64,000 nt of DNA from Dicyema japonicum (GCA_011109175.1 RDEW01000010.1:789837-853836), one strand, 5' to 3'. Numbered from the stretch's first letter, positions 34,502 to 44,787 are shown. Made by a program: numbers and translations. Notes: a model not told the origin generated them from the letters alone.

Positions 34502-36087
34502 TTATTCTTCCTTAGTCTGTAATTTCATAGCCTTTTTCCTTTCACGCATCATTTCCTCAAAATCAACGTCCTCCATAATATCAGTGACAAGTCCATATCC
34601 CACCGTAGTCATTGAGTCTCTCAATGTGAACCTCGATCCCTTCTCAATGTACTGCAATTACAACAAAACCCACCATTTTCCGTTGAAGAACAACATCTAT
34701 CTCACAACTCTCCCCTGGCATCAGCATTTCCTGTCCCACCAATTTAAATTATGGCCATTCTGGAGTTCCAAGTCATACAATAGGCCGAAAGATGTTGTCC
34801 CACAATCAAAGGACGATGTCTCCCTCCTTCCTCCTGAGAAATCAAATAAACCAAAAAATAATCACCACACCTCACCTTACAGCGAACATGGTTGAATATT
34901 AAAGGTCCTTTAAATGTTGATGGGACAGCTTTGAGGACCATTCCACGCTTAATCTCGTCCCTCTTTACGTTCTTGAGAAGAGCGCCCATTTGATCCCCAG
35001 CCTGTCCAGAATCAAGCATTTTGTGGAACATTTCGATCCCTGGAAATTTTTAGATACTGGAAACCGTTAATTGTAGTCTTTGAGGCTTTGTCGTAACCAA
35101 GGATCATCGCAGCTTCCCCTTTCTTTACACAACCGCGGAGGACTCGTCCAGAGGCGACAGTCCCCTCCCAGGAATGGTGAATCCGTGCTCAATAGGCATT
35201 AGGAATGGCTGATCATATGGCCGTACAGGCTCAGGTATGTATGAATCCACAATTTGGAGTAATTTGATTACTGCTTCTCTTCCAATTTGAGGTTCCTTGT
35301 TCTAAGCAAATACAATGATAAAATAAACTTCCAAAGCACACAAAGCGGACCCAGACACAACAGGAGTCTCGTCTCCGTTAAATCCATGCTCTGATAGGAG
35401 TTCTCTAACCTCCAGCTCCACCAAATCTAGCATCTCCGAGTCGGCATCGTCAGCCTTGTTAATAAAGACTACAATGTGTTCTAATCCAATCTGAAATGAG
35501 GACCTGATAGACCTGCTTGGCCAACAAAATGTGTTCTTTTGTCTGAGGCATACATCCATCGTTTGCAGCCACGACGAGAATAGCTCCTTCCATTTCTGCC
35601 GTCCCTGTTATCATGTTCTACGAGAATAGGGGATTTGGCATACCTTGATATAATCAGAGTGACCCGGACAGTCGATGTGGCCATAGTGTCTGTTTTCAGT
35701 GGAATATTCCACAAGGGAAGCATTTATTGTGATCCCACGTGATCTTTCTTCTGGTGCATTGTCGATTTCGTCATATCGACAAAACTTAGCCAGTTTGTTC
35801 TCAGACATTACTTATATTAATCACATTTATACTTTTCGTGATGGCAGCCGTTAATGTCGTTTTCCCGTGATCCACGTGGCCGATAGTACCAATATTCACG
35901 TGAGGTTTATCACGTACGAAAACCTGTTTCTTCGATCCACCACCGATTGGAGTAACGGAGAAAACAGGGGAAGACGTGGTTATGCTAGCTTTCTGATATT
36001 TATTACATATTCTGGCTGCACTTTTTGGCAGAGATTTGGTGAACTCTGCAAAATATAATAAATTGCAGTACGATAAAACAGTCGCAT
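34502..36087 (-). CDS. TUFM: Mitochondrial elongation factor Tu
   Basis: This is the translational GTPase that delivers aminoacyl-tRNA to mitochondrial ribosomes. The start at 36087 (MRLFY) precedes a Ser/Lys/Arg-rich presequence split by a 26-bp intron. The GTPase domain has GHVDHGKTT (P-loop), [17 protein letters not shown] (switch I), [10 protein letters not shown] (G3), NKAD (G4) and SGSAL (G5). Domain 2 and 3 motifs include [32 protein letters not shown] and [20 protein letters not shown], ending TKEE-stop at 34502. Introns are mostly 22-27 bp, e.g. 35618-35643 (26 bp) between DYIK and NMITG; one near 34870 may be about 42 bp. Frameshifts: a missing G in a G-run near 35168 (after TIPGRG) and an extra A near 34750. 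The motifs are otherwise intact, so a functional gene with base errors is likelier than a pseudogene. No bacterial-type neighbours, so it is nuclear. Confidence 0.93.
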
Positions 36088-36239
36088 TGTCAAAATGATT
36101 TAATTTTATAATTAATGTTTAAAGTTTTAAAATAAATTTAATTATCGAAACTATTCTATTACTAAAAACATATTCTTAAATCGTTTGCTGATTGCATTTT
36201 AATCGCTTTGAAAAGTCCGTCATAACTTTTCATACAAGA
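36088..36239. promoter_or_regulatory. Likely EF-Tu 5' flank
   Basis: AT-rich DNA immediately upstream of the EF-Tu start. Assigned by position only; no core promoter element can be named. Confidence 0.25.
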
Positions 36240-36735
36240 GACTGAGAAGACTACCAATCGAATAAAGGCAAATAACGCCATCATTCCCTTCATCAGATAT
36301 TAAAATATCATAGAGATGATTATTTGTATGCACATGTGATTCCCACTTCATGTTGAAAATGTGGTGAAAAAATACGAAAAGGAGATCAACGTACTAAAAA
36401 GTCTCAAAAGTCGGAAATCACTCTATCCTACCTACGAACAGTAAATCGAGCCATGCATTTCTTACGCATGCGTTTAGTGGAGATCATTCATCTCTTGGAG
36501 AAATGCCATGAATATCGAAGCTAGTCAGAAAAGGCATTCAAACTTACTTCCGGAAATAACTCTACTGAATCTCTAATCCTAAAAACTGAATGGTGTGCTT
36601 TTTTCAGCTATGAGCATATATTTCTACAACCAATAGGCGCTTTTGTGGACTCGAGGGAGGGACATCGCCCCAAGATGATAGTAGTTAGATTGGTGTTATC
36701 GTGGTCTTTGGAATTATCATTTCGGGGACTTTTTC
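36240..36735 (+). mobile_element. LINE-A fragment with 3' terminus
   Basis: It keeps the order of the 18070 copy: catgtgattcccacttcatg and ttgaaaatgtggtg (H-x-ENV), ccatgcatttcttacgcatg, cgaagctagtcagaaaaggc, and the terminus gttatcgtggtctttggaat. No open frame remains. Confidence 0.6.
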
Positions 36736-36879
36736 GTACACAAGTTATTCACTATCTGAAAATCTCCTAAGATTCATTGGACTTATTTTTATTGAATGGT
36801 TTGCATTTGACTAACGACAGAAACTCAAATTACAGTTAACGATCACTCATCTCATTCTATAAAATACTTTTCAGATCAA

Positions 36880-37335
36880 GTCCTCCATAACCATACACAC
36901 AACAAACAGTCGTCAATTTAACCTAGAAACAACGCTGCTTCTAAACAAAACTCCCCTTTCTGTCTTCAAAAACCCTAAAATACTGGATCTGGTATTTGAT
37001 ATTTATTTATCGTTTACAAAACATGCCATATGTATTCTAAAAATCAGCACAAGTTATCAACAATTCAAAAAGCTTCCGACAGACTCATTTTACTAATTCC
37101 GAGTCTGTGCCCCTCAAAAATTTCTACTCAAACGACAACAAAAATTTCTACAGATGGCCAACTTTCAAAACAGGTTTCTCTACAAAATCCTTCTAAGATA
37201 CATTGAACCCATCCCCCCCCACCTCAAATATAGGCTGATTCCATGTCCAATGAGAAGAGCATTACAGGATGTCTGTCCTCACCAGTATCAGCCTCCTCGT
37301 CAGTCTTGGAATTATTTAATTTGCTGAGGAAAAGA
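36880..37335 (+). mobile_element. LINE-B fragment (RT thumb to C-terminus)
   Basis: A plus frame with one shift reads LLLNKTPLSVFKNPKILDLV, FDIYLSFTKHAICILK, FQNRFLYKILLRYIEPIPP and CPMRRALQDVCPHQYQPPRQ, then SWNYLIC. It matches LINE-B 3' ends at 31212 and 63764 and is 5'-truncated. Confidence 0.7.
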
Positions 37336-37469
37336 CACAATAAAATAAATCATAAGAATGCTCATGCACCCTTCAGATATTGAATGGATTAATGCACACT
37401 TTGTATATTGAATAGAATAATACACACTTTACATATTGAATGAAAGAAATAAAAGTGAAATATTAGAAC

Positions 37470-37605
37470 AAGGAAGTCCCTGATCTTCCTTAAGAAACTC
37501 GGACGTATGGCCTCGCAGAGAAGCCACGCTGACCGTGAAATGCAATGGTTCATCCAGTTGGTTTCCTTAGAGGTCCAGTAGGGAAACGCTTCATCAATAA
37601 AGTCA
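37470..37605 (+). mobile_element. PHD/RLE element, short 3' fragment
   Basis: FLKKLGRMASQRSHADREMQ, WFIQLVSLEVQ-stop and GNASSI match the terminal residues of the copies at 32430 and 54325. Confidence 0.65.
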
Positions 37606-37864
37606 GCGGGAATAAAATGATTAGTTTCTAATTGTTTTCGTTAATAAAATTTTAGAATGAAAAAACTAAAATTATCATTAAATATTTCCTTATTGGAAAT
37701 CTTATTTTTTACACATGAAAAAGACACCAAGACTACTTACTATTGCTAAAAAACATTCAAAAATTATATAATAATATCGTCCCACCTTTAAAGTGAGTTA
37801 TTTGTAAAATATAACCAAGATTCCTAATTCGCATGGAAGACATTGATTATCGATAAGTTAATAA

Positions 37865-38892
37865 GACAACCCACTTTATTTAACAAACAATAAAAAAGTT
37901 AATATATTTATAATCAACAACCTTCCTCGCCTGCCTGTTCGCCAACCTCCTCAGGCAGGTTCGATTCTGGTTGCTGAAACAACTCCGAGAGCGCTTGTCC
38001 AATTGAACCCTCTGCCCATATGGCATCTCAGGGCTCTGCCTCCTATACTCCAGTGTCAGACTCTCTAGGGTCCGCTTTAATACAGTGGACTGTAGATAGG
38101 CCTGGAGCTTCCTATCTACCCCCAACTGCTTCAGATAACCCTTGTGGTACTTTGTTGCAATCCCTTCCCACGTCATTACTATATGAATAACAAGGACCTT
38201 GCAACCAAGCATCTGCCCCATCTCGTTTGCAAGAAGTCATACTTCTTTTTTTCTCCACCTCCACAGTCTGCAAACGGTCTTGAGACGTGATGCCAATCTC
38301 TATGATAGAGACTTGGCCAGACTCCTTATCGTGTACCACAATGTCCGGTTTATTGTGCTTGACTAGCACCGAAGTACGGATAACACTGTATACCTTAATT
38401 TGGACCCTGGTGTTTCTTACTACAGATTGCACCATGAGTCCGCAACTTTCTGGTGTGGCGAATACCATACTTATTGCATAGAAGATGAAGACTCCTTACT
38501 ACCTCGTTATGCCTCCAACATAGTCGTGGCAAGATGATCCACATCGAGTGGCTAAATGATCAACCGACATGCTCCTTGACTTACAGTGGGGACATGTATT
38601 TATTGATCGACCCCAAAAAAATATTGCGGTCTTGCATATAGGTGTACAGCGCCTCCGATCGAGGTGAGTGTCACCGTATTTTAGCCATATTGTCGACGAC
38701 TTAAGGTCGACATGTGGGTTGTCCAATGCTCTAAGAGGACTTTATGAATTATTTATTGTAAGTTTATTTCCATCAAATTATATAAATATTATATTGTAAT
38801 CGATCAATTCCTTCACATTTACTAGCCCACCATCATCAACACCATACTTAGCAGACAAAAAAGATTTGATAGTACCTAGGTGGGTTGCAGTT
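37865..38892 (-). mobile_element. R2-like non-LTR retrotransposon, 3' end, copy 2
   Basis: Nearly identical to 575-1600 over about 1 kb, including the 3' untranslated end (aacaaacaataaaaaagtta). It carries the same CCHC knuckle (CPHCKSRSMS..H....C) and endonuclease motifs (KPDIVV, IIEIGITSQDR), but has small deletions that shift frame several times (for example in KKRKYDFL). Where copy 1 has a premature stop, this copy reads Gln and continues QAYLQSTVLKRTLESLTLEY. Its 5' truncation point (after cctaggtgggttgc) differs from copy 1, so the two are separate insertions, not a segmental duplication. Confidence 0.85.
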
Positions 38893-39174
38893 TAAAAGAC
38901 AATATTATATCTCCTGGAATACAGGATAGAGGAAAAAGTTATAGTCTAATTGAGTGATCCCGATGTCAGTGCATCTCCCTCTGTCCGGTTCTGTCTGGAA
39001 ACTTTCAAGAGTGTCCAAAAGAAAAAAGGTTTTTGTTCAAATTTACTATATTATGTAATTAATTTTTGCGAATTTTAGTAAACCATTATTAAATTATAAT
39101 TTTATTTATAATAATAATTTAAAGTCAAATTGCGGTTTTTGCCGCTTTTGAGTTGTTAATCCTCGTAAATATTA
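38893..39174. other. Intergenic upstream of the NudE-like gene
   Basis: Contains a short LINE-B-like terminus (taattgagtgatcccgatgt) and AT-rich sequence that probably includes the NudE promoter. Confidence 0.35.
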
Positions 39175-39784
39175 ATGGAAGAATCAACTGATGTCAATTA
39201 CAAATTAAAGTAAGAATTTTTTGGTGTCACCAAGGTTTGAAGAAGTAAGCCTTGAATTAAAGGAGTTTGTAGACTCTAGTCGACAGATCGAGACTGAATA
39301 TGAGAGACAACTGCAGGAACTCGAAAATATACTCAACCGATCCCAATCTGAGAACCAAAAACTAAAACTCCAACTAGACAACCTTAAAGTAGCCATAAAT
39401 TTCAATATTCTAGAAAGATCACCAACTGAGCAGTTTATCGTGGAATAAGCAACAACTACAACTCCAGCAGTCCCTTACCTTCACCAAGGATTTATTAGCC
39501 AATTCCAAGGACCAGGTTCGGTCTCTTCAGAATGAGAACGACTTCCTTAATATAAAACTGAGAGAGTCCCTCTCTAAGGAGCAGAAGGCGTGTGAGAATT
39601 ATAATAATGTGAGATGAAGGTGTTATTAAAGACATTGGAGAAGTCAGCCATATTGGAGACCGTCATTGCACAGAAGGATGCAGTGATATGTGATTTGAGC
39701 AGGTGGAAACAGATTATTATGGGTTTTTGTGGTTATTATTGCCTAGAAGAGGATCCTTCATTTGAGAAGAGACATAAGATATGA
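39175..39784 (+). CDS. NDE1: NudE/NDE1-like coiled-coil dynein regulator
   Basis: NudE proteins link dynein with LIS1 in nuclear positioning and spindle function. The start at 39175 gives MEESTDVNYKLK; a 25-bp intron follows. The next exon reads ELKEFVDSSRQIETEYERQL and QELENILNRSQSENQKLKLQ, aligning by eye with the start of the NudE coiled coil. Further introns of about 25 and 23 bp join LSSLSWNKQQLQLQQS, VRSLQNENDFLNIKLRES and AILETVIAQKDAVICDLSRW. The predicted stop at 39784 gives a protein of roughly 170 residues, about half the usual NudE length. The C-terminal region that binds other partners in vertebrates is missing or lies in an unseen exon. Heptad composition is strong; family assignment rests on the ELxEFxxxSRxxExExExQL pattern. 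Confidence 0.6.
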
Positions 39785-39839
39785 TTTGATTTTTATAATT
39801 TAATAAAATTATTTTATGTCTTTATCTCCCCTTTTCAAG

Positions 39840-40185
39840 GTTTTCATGTTGGTAAACCTCCTCTTACTGGAACCTACAACGATTGTAGGGACAGAAAGGA
39901 TCTTCTTACCTTTATCCCTGAACAAATCCAGTGGTGAAGATTACATTCTGAGAACTCTTCCGTCTAAGAATTAAGTGATGTCCGACGGTAGGACGTGTGA
40001 TGGAAATGGAGGAGGGTGAACCTAATTCCCACCTTTCTTCAGAAGCTGAAGCCTGCAATGGACTATTGGAGGATGGATTTGGTCGCCACAAGCAGATATT
40101 CTCCCTTGTGGATCCTTCCTTGGATAAATTAGTTATGACAACTTCAATGAGGTTAATAAATAGTAACAGACCCAACTTCAATCCC
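39840..40185 (+). repeat. SINE2 copy, head lost
   Basis: It reads aatccagtggtgaagattac, aagtgatgtccgacggtagg, cagaagctgaagcctgcaat and caagcagatattctcccttg, ending tccttggataaatta. This matches the reverse complements of the copies at 22895 and 33110 in the same order. Confidence 0.7.
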
Positions 40186-40304
40186 TTACATGCAAATATA
40201 TTACGATTTGCTTGGTAGTGGCTAAAGGATGATCACTTAGCTATTTTTGCCTCTCTTCTCAACAGAAAATATAAGGTTTTTGCCTAAATTAATTCATATA
40301 AAAC

Positions 40305-40673
40305 CTAACGAAACATCGAAGACTTCCAATCAATAACTACTATATGACTGCACAAGTTTTTCAGCTTTATGGCATGACTAACTCTTTTAGAAGTTATTTT
40401 AATAAGAGACGCGTTGTTCAATGTCCACCTGCATTTTTCAATGGCACGGAATATATAGTGTGGATCCTCACTGAACAGGCCTACTGAGATACTCTTGTTG
40501 ATTATTTTAAAAATCCCGGATATACCTGAAATAGGCTTTATCCAGTTTCCTCTGCCCGAGTAAAGCTTATCCTTCACATCCTCACTTCTTTTCCATGTAT
40601 GATTAACAACATCTACAACATCGAGACGCTGAAATTTATAGACGTCTAGGGAATTGGATTTATACATGATCAC
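40305..40673 (-). CDS. Unassigned 122-codon frame
   Basis: A single uninterrupted minus frame (MIMYKSNSLDVYKFQRLDVV...) unusually long for this AT-rich DNA, with a basic C-terminus (KITSKRVSHAIKLKNLCSHI). No domain, signal or membrane segment is recognised. It directly abuts an element fragment and may be element-derived. Whether it is expressed cannot be told. Confidence 0.25.
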   Translation of the reverse strand: MIMYKSNSLDVYKFQRLDVVDVVNHTWKRSEDVKDKLYSGRGNWIKPISGISGIFKIINKSISVGLFSEDPHYIFRAIEKCRWTLNNASLIKITSKRVSHAIKLKNLCSHIVVIDWKSSMFR

Positions 40674-40758
40674 GAGATCCCCGTGAGCGCTGCTGGTTAT
40701 TTGAGCGAATCTCGCTATCGTCAGAGGGTATAGCCACGCAGTCAGGGCTACAAATATA
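40674..40758 (+). mobile_element. PHD/RLE element, terminal scrap
   Basis: The run gatccccgtgagcgctgctg, gttatttgagcgaatctcgc and agccacgcagtcagggc matches the last ~80 bases of element coding (RERRWLFERISL...). Confidence 0.65.
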
Positions 40759-40992
40759 TGACCATTTGCTCATTTTTCCGTAATAAATTATTTTTTCCGT
40801 ATTTAGTCCCGATTTTTAAGTTAGTTATGAGGAGCATCATTATCATACACTCGCCTTTGTCAGCAGAAAGCTTTGGCACGTCTCTGGACCCACATGGTCA
40901 CCGCAGCGGAGAAAGGGTTATTCAAATTTCAAATTTCATGAGGAAAAAGGGTTATTCTCAGTAATTATTTTAAAAGATTAATTAGTTATGGA

Positions 40993-41677
40993 TTAACAAA
41001 TCCTCAATCTTTTAAAGACTCGTTCGACCAACGCAGAATAAGCCGATCTATCCATCCTTCTAAATCTCTAAAATTACATAAAGTCTTACAGTGTAAGCAC
41101 AGTTTTTCTGAGGGTAACGATCCTTTACCAGTTGTAAATTGAGTTCCACTCTTGGGAGTCTAACCGGGTATGTATCGAATGGATGTTCCTGATAAAATCC
41201 CGTATGTTGGAATAAGTCTAACTGTTGATTTTCAAGCTAAATTTTAAATTGACTGATAACGTATTCTTGGTAGCTGAGAGACTCCTTTAGCTTTCTGTTT
41301 TTGAAAATCAAGTCAGCTGGGTCCTTGTCTATCAAAGTCTTCATTTTTGGATCATTTTCAATCTTTATGAGTTATTATAGAGTTACAGGCCGAAAATCAT
41401 GATCCTTTGGATTGCTGTACCTCCCATCCACATATTTGAAAACCTCATTGTAGTTTATTCTACAAGCTCAAAAAATAATATAAATTATACAAAAATCAAA
41501 ATCCTGTTTAGGTTGTTTAGATTTGTGCAAGAGTAAAGTTTTCAGGTCATCAATATGCTTTCTAATACAAATTTGTCGTCTCTTTAGTTCAGTAGTCTTC
41601 GAAGTTTTCTTGGTGGGAAATATTTTATTTGGCCTTCTTACATCATCTGAGACATATAAGTAAGGTAATGTGTTCAT
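40993..41677 (-). CDS. Unrecognised four- or five-exon gene
   Basis: Exon 1 starts at 41677 (MNTLPYLYVSDDVRRPNKIF), Lys/Arg-rich, ending KQPKQDFDF. An intron of about 31 bp leads to INYNEVFKYVDGRYSNPKDH, a 24-bp intron to IENDPKMKTLIDKDPADLIF and ESLSYQEYVISQFKI, then LENQQLDLFQHTGFYQEHPF and TYPVRLPRVELNLQ. Short introns of about 21 and 22 bp follow, with a last exon FRRMDRSAYSALVERVFKRL ending at 40993. One TAG interrupts the frame after QFKI where coding clearly continues, probably a base error or an unrecognised intron. Composition, splice spacing and continuity argue for a real host gene of about 190 residues, soluble and helical. I do not recognise the family. Confidence 0.55.
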
Positions 41678-41844
41678 TAGGTAAAAAGTGGCCTAACTCT
41701 TTAATAATAATGGTCTCAATCAATTATGCGGGTAACTAAGGTAATGAATGCTTTCTTTGTTATTGAGGTCACTTTTTGTTATGACAAATAGAAAGCTATT
41801 TAAAATTTTATTATAAGGTTTCAGAAATTAATTGTTAGGGAGAT

Positions 41845-42040
41845 TGAATGGCTATGCTGTATCCTCTGATGGTAGCTATCGTTATACGCACTCGAAGCCA
41901 TCCAGTCTCACATGGATCCTTGGTGACCTTTTCGATCATTGAGCCGATACGACGGACTAGATCGTCAGCTTTTGGGCCAAAGATTCTTGACGTCTCAACA
42001 GGAATTGGACAAACCAGTGATCCTCTGTAATGCTTCAGTA
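41845..42040 (-). mobile_element. PHD/RLE element, diverged 3' fragment
   Basis: The minus strand reads PIPVETSRIFGPKADDLVRR, IGSMIEKVTKDPCETGWLRV and RITIATIRGYSIA. This is the F-P-V-x-E-T...FL..L...RISxAIxRGN pattern with many substitutions, an older or distinct subfamily. Confidence 0.65.
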
Positions 42041-42519
42041 CTTCCTTTTCTTCTGATCCTTGGCTTGCTTAGAAGCATGACCTGGCTCCGAGACTGGAGC
42101 CGCCAAAAGCTATTTTAATAAAAAAAGTGGAAAATATTCATCTTCTAAAATCGCTGAAAAAATTGAGTATTTTTACAAAACGGAAAATCTTCAGTTCCTT
42201 TACTTCTCTTGTTATACTAGATTGTGGTCATGTTATCCATCTGTCTTAGAGGCATGAAAAAAGGTATATTTTCTCTCCCAATTTTACTGGATCATTTCCT
42301 AGAAGGGTCCCCGCAACAAAAAATTGATCTTCTTTCTCTGCTGGATCTGGATGGACTTGTGATATTGGAAGTTCTGCTTGTGCAACTATGGGAAATTAAT
42401 TATATTCATTTAGTTTTTAACTATTATCTTTATTCTGTCTCTGGTTAATAAATTATGTAGCAGCACACATAGGATAGTAACTAAAATCCTAATCAATGAA
42501 AGGTTCCAAGGTATTTTTA
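42041..42519. other. No gene; possible decayed family 3 repeat
   Basis: Around 42260-42350 the order ctctcccaattttactggat, catttcctagaagggtcccc, ggatctggatggactt resembles family 3 in plus orientation but is too diverged to delimit. Confidence 0.35.
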
Positions 42520-42840
42520 TTAATCCCGGATACACCGAGTAAGAAGGTAATGATTAATGTGTATCCAGTTCCTAGTCACAAAACATAGTCCTTCAAATGT
42601 CATACAAGTCCATACAGAACCAGCATAAAAAAGTAAAAGACGTCCATTCCTTGAAATTTTGGGCATTCCTCCAGTGGAGTGGGGAGAGCAAATGATCCTT
42701 TTCGTTTCAACCTGCCACTGGCGCCATGACGACATTTTATTCGAAAAAATACGAGGAAGAACAAAGAAATAAGATAAAAACTTAAATCAAGTACCCAAAT
42801 AGCGACACACTAACGTCGGCACCACCGCGACTCATTAAAT
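42520..42840 (-). repeat. Dispersed repeat family 3 copy
   Basis: In plus orientation: cccggatacaccgagtaaga, taatgtgtatccagttccta, agacgtccattccttgaaat, cctccagtggagtggggaga and gcaaatgatccttttcg, the same order as 14880-15195. Confidence 0.7.
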
Positions 42841-42861
42841 TAAATCCAAGGTTCTTAAATT

Positions 42862-43045
42862 TTTTGGTTGCGTACGAGTTCCACTAGAAAATCCGGTTCC
42901 GCAGTGATTTTCCCTTGACAACGGTATTACTTACCAAACCAGAGACCATCATAGATGCATGGAACCTTAATTCGATATTAGAACCGGGCAGCATCTGTAT
43001 TCTGACCGCACTAATAACAATGCGCTATCTGGCTGTAAGAATTCT
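42862..43045 (-). repeat. SINE1 fragment with head region
   Basis: Plus orientation gives gttccgcagtgattttccct, atcatagatgcatggaacct and attagaaccgggcagcatct, the body-to-head part of SINE1. The tail is missing. Confidence 0.6.
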
Positions 43046-43163
43046 CAATTGACTGAATAAAATTATTAAAATTATTGAAATAACAAATATTTTAAACTGC
43101 ATTTTCACCAATTAATAAAAATAAACAAATTATTAACAAAATACAAAAAAGAAAGAATAAAAT

Positions 43164-44787
43164 CTAATTATCTTTCCTTACAGACTTAGGTCGTCCCCTC
43201 GCTACAATATAGAGACATAACAACCAGCAACAGGTGATAATACCATTCTTCTACAAATAACGCACAAAACAACCCAGGTCGTCGTCCCCTCATTAACTTT
43301 GGGGGACGTCCTCTCTGTTTGGGTCGCGGTGGAGAAGGAGATTCAACAACTAAATAACATACTGCGCTTACCACGCTTGCTTGTCATTCTCGTCCTATAA
43401 GGTCTCCTCCCTCTACCACGTGGGACACTCTCAACAGGAGAATCACAGATAACTGTCTTCGCTCGACCTCTTCTACGCACCTAAACTATTCATTTCAAAT
43501 TACTGGGATTGCCACAACCTCCTCCTTACTTGACTTGTCACTCTCTGTCTTCTTCTCTTGCTCAATTTTCTCCTCATCAGAACTTATTTTTTGGGTTGAC
43601 TTTTTCGGTGTCTTTGATTTACGCGGGGTTTTATAATCAGATATATTCTAATAAACATTAATAAGTACCATGAATGGTCTGTACAACCCATCAGTGTTTG
43701 TGAATATTCTAATATACAGTATATTATACCTTTTGAAGTAATTTGAACTCATTTCACGCTATAATTATCATAATATAGTACTCGCTTTGAGTTGCGTAAT
43801 TGTCCACCTATTTATGAAGAAGTGGACTACCTGAGAGAACAATCCACTCAGACGGGAGACGAAGTTGGCCAATTTTCGACTTAACTTCTTCGGCAACAGC
43901 ACAGGGTTCACTCTCGGATGAGTTGTCGTTTGCTCTACCTTTGTTGCTCTGCTCATCACTTTGACGGTCTTCCGCGTCAATACTTTTGCTGTCCGGTGAG
44001 TCTGACTCATTTTTGGGGCTCTTTTTTGATTCGTTGGAGCAGGAGGAGTCTGAAAGTGTTTTTTTGTTGTTTTCTAGAGAACCTTCTTGGTCCTGAAGTT
44101 TGCGTTTTCTTGATTTAATGTCTTTCTTGGAAGAATCAGACTCGTGTCCAGACTGAGAGGACAAATTTGTTTCATCCGTAAGTTGGTCCATGGAGTTTAG
44201 AGAGTCAGCTTCCTGAATTTTTCGTTTAGCATTGGGGGGACGAATATAAGATGTTACAAACACACCCTTTTCCACGACCTACATTTGATTATAAGGATTT
44301 ATTGGTAGAAATAGTTTAGTGAATCGGTATAGCTGTAAGGGGTATCAGAGTAGGTAACAAATTTGTAAAAGTTAATCGTAAATAAGTTAAAAAGAAGTAA
44401 ATTGTAAATCTTACTTTGGTGACTTTCTGACTATCAGTGGAGAATAGAAAGACATCATCATCAATGGTAATAACATCATTGTTTCTTAATAGCCGTGATT
44501 CCTTACAAATATATTCATCGTTAATCATTGAGTAGTTGTAATCAAAGTTCTCAAAGTAAAACTGAATAAATGATAATTACCACCTGATTATCCCTTTCGA
44601 CTATTTTGCAGTGAACTTGAGACACATTTCCATGGAGAACGACCGGACATGAGTTATGCCTGATAAGGTATATAATGTACTTTCCCATTATTAGTTCAGG
44701 TGATTGTAATATAAATGACTCTATTTTGCTCCCTTCTTTTGTTATTCTTTGAAGAAAGGTCGAATTTATGTTAGGTCGGCTGTCCAT
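43164..44787 (-). CDS. FHA-domain, AT-hook nuclear protein (Ki-67-like candidate)
   Basis: The start at 44787 begins an N-terminal FHA domain: PNINSTFLQRITKEGSKIES, LIMGKYIIYLI, VSQVHCKIVERDNQ, a 22-bp intron, ENFDYNYSMINDEYICK and LLRNNDVITIDDDVFLFS. The layout, including S-x-x-HCKI and DVITI, resembles the Ki-67 FHA. A 136-bp intron (44279-44414) follows, far longer than any other here. Next comes a Ser/Lys/Glu-rich region with KRKIQEADS and KSRKRKLQDQE (nuclear-signal-like), then IVLSGGQLRNSKR and NYFKRIFTNTDGLYRPF, which loosely recall the Ki-67 PP1-binding RVSFGGHL segment. It ends with acidic SSDEEKIEQEKKTES and basic AT-hook repeats (RRRGRAKT, RGRGRRPY, QRGRPPKLMRGRRPG, RGRPKSVRKDN-stop). 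About eight introns of 21-23 bp were placed. Chromatin association is likely; the Ki-67 link is inference. Confidence 0.65.

Noticed and set aside
34584-34895. 103-codon plus frame
   Set aside because: It is the antisense shadow of the EF-Tu domain 3 exons.
34502-36087. Bacterial contamination as the source of EF-Tu
   Set aside because: The gene has a presequence-like N-terminus and several spliceosomal-type short introns, and sits among eukaryotic elements.
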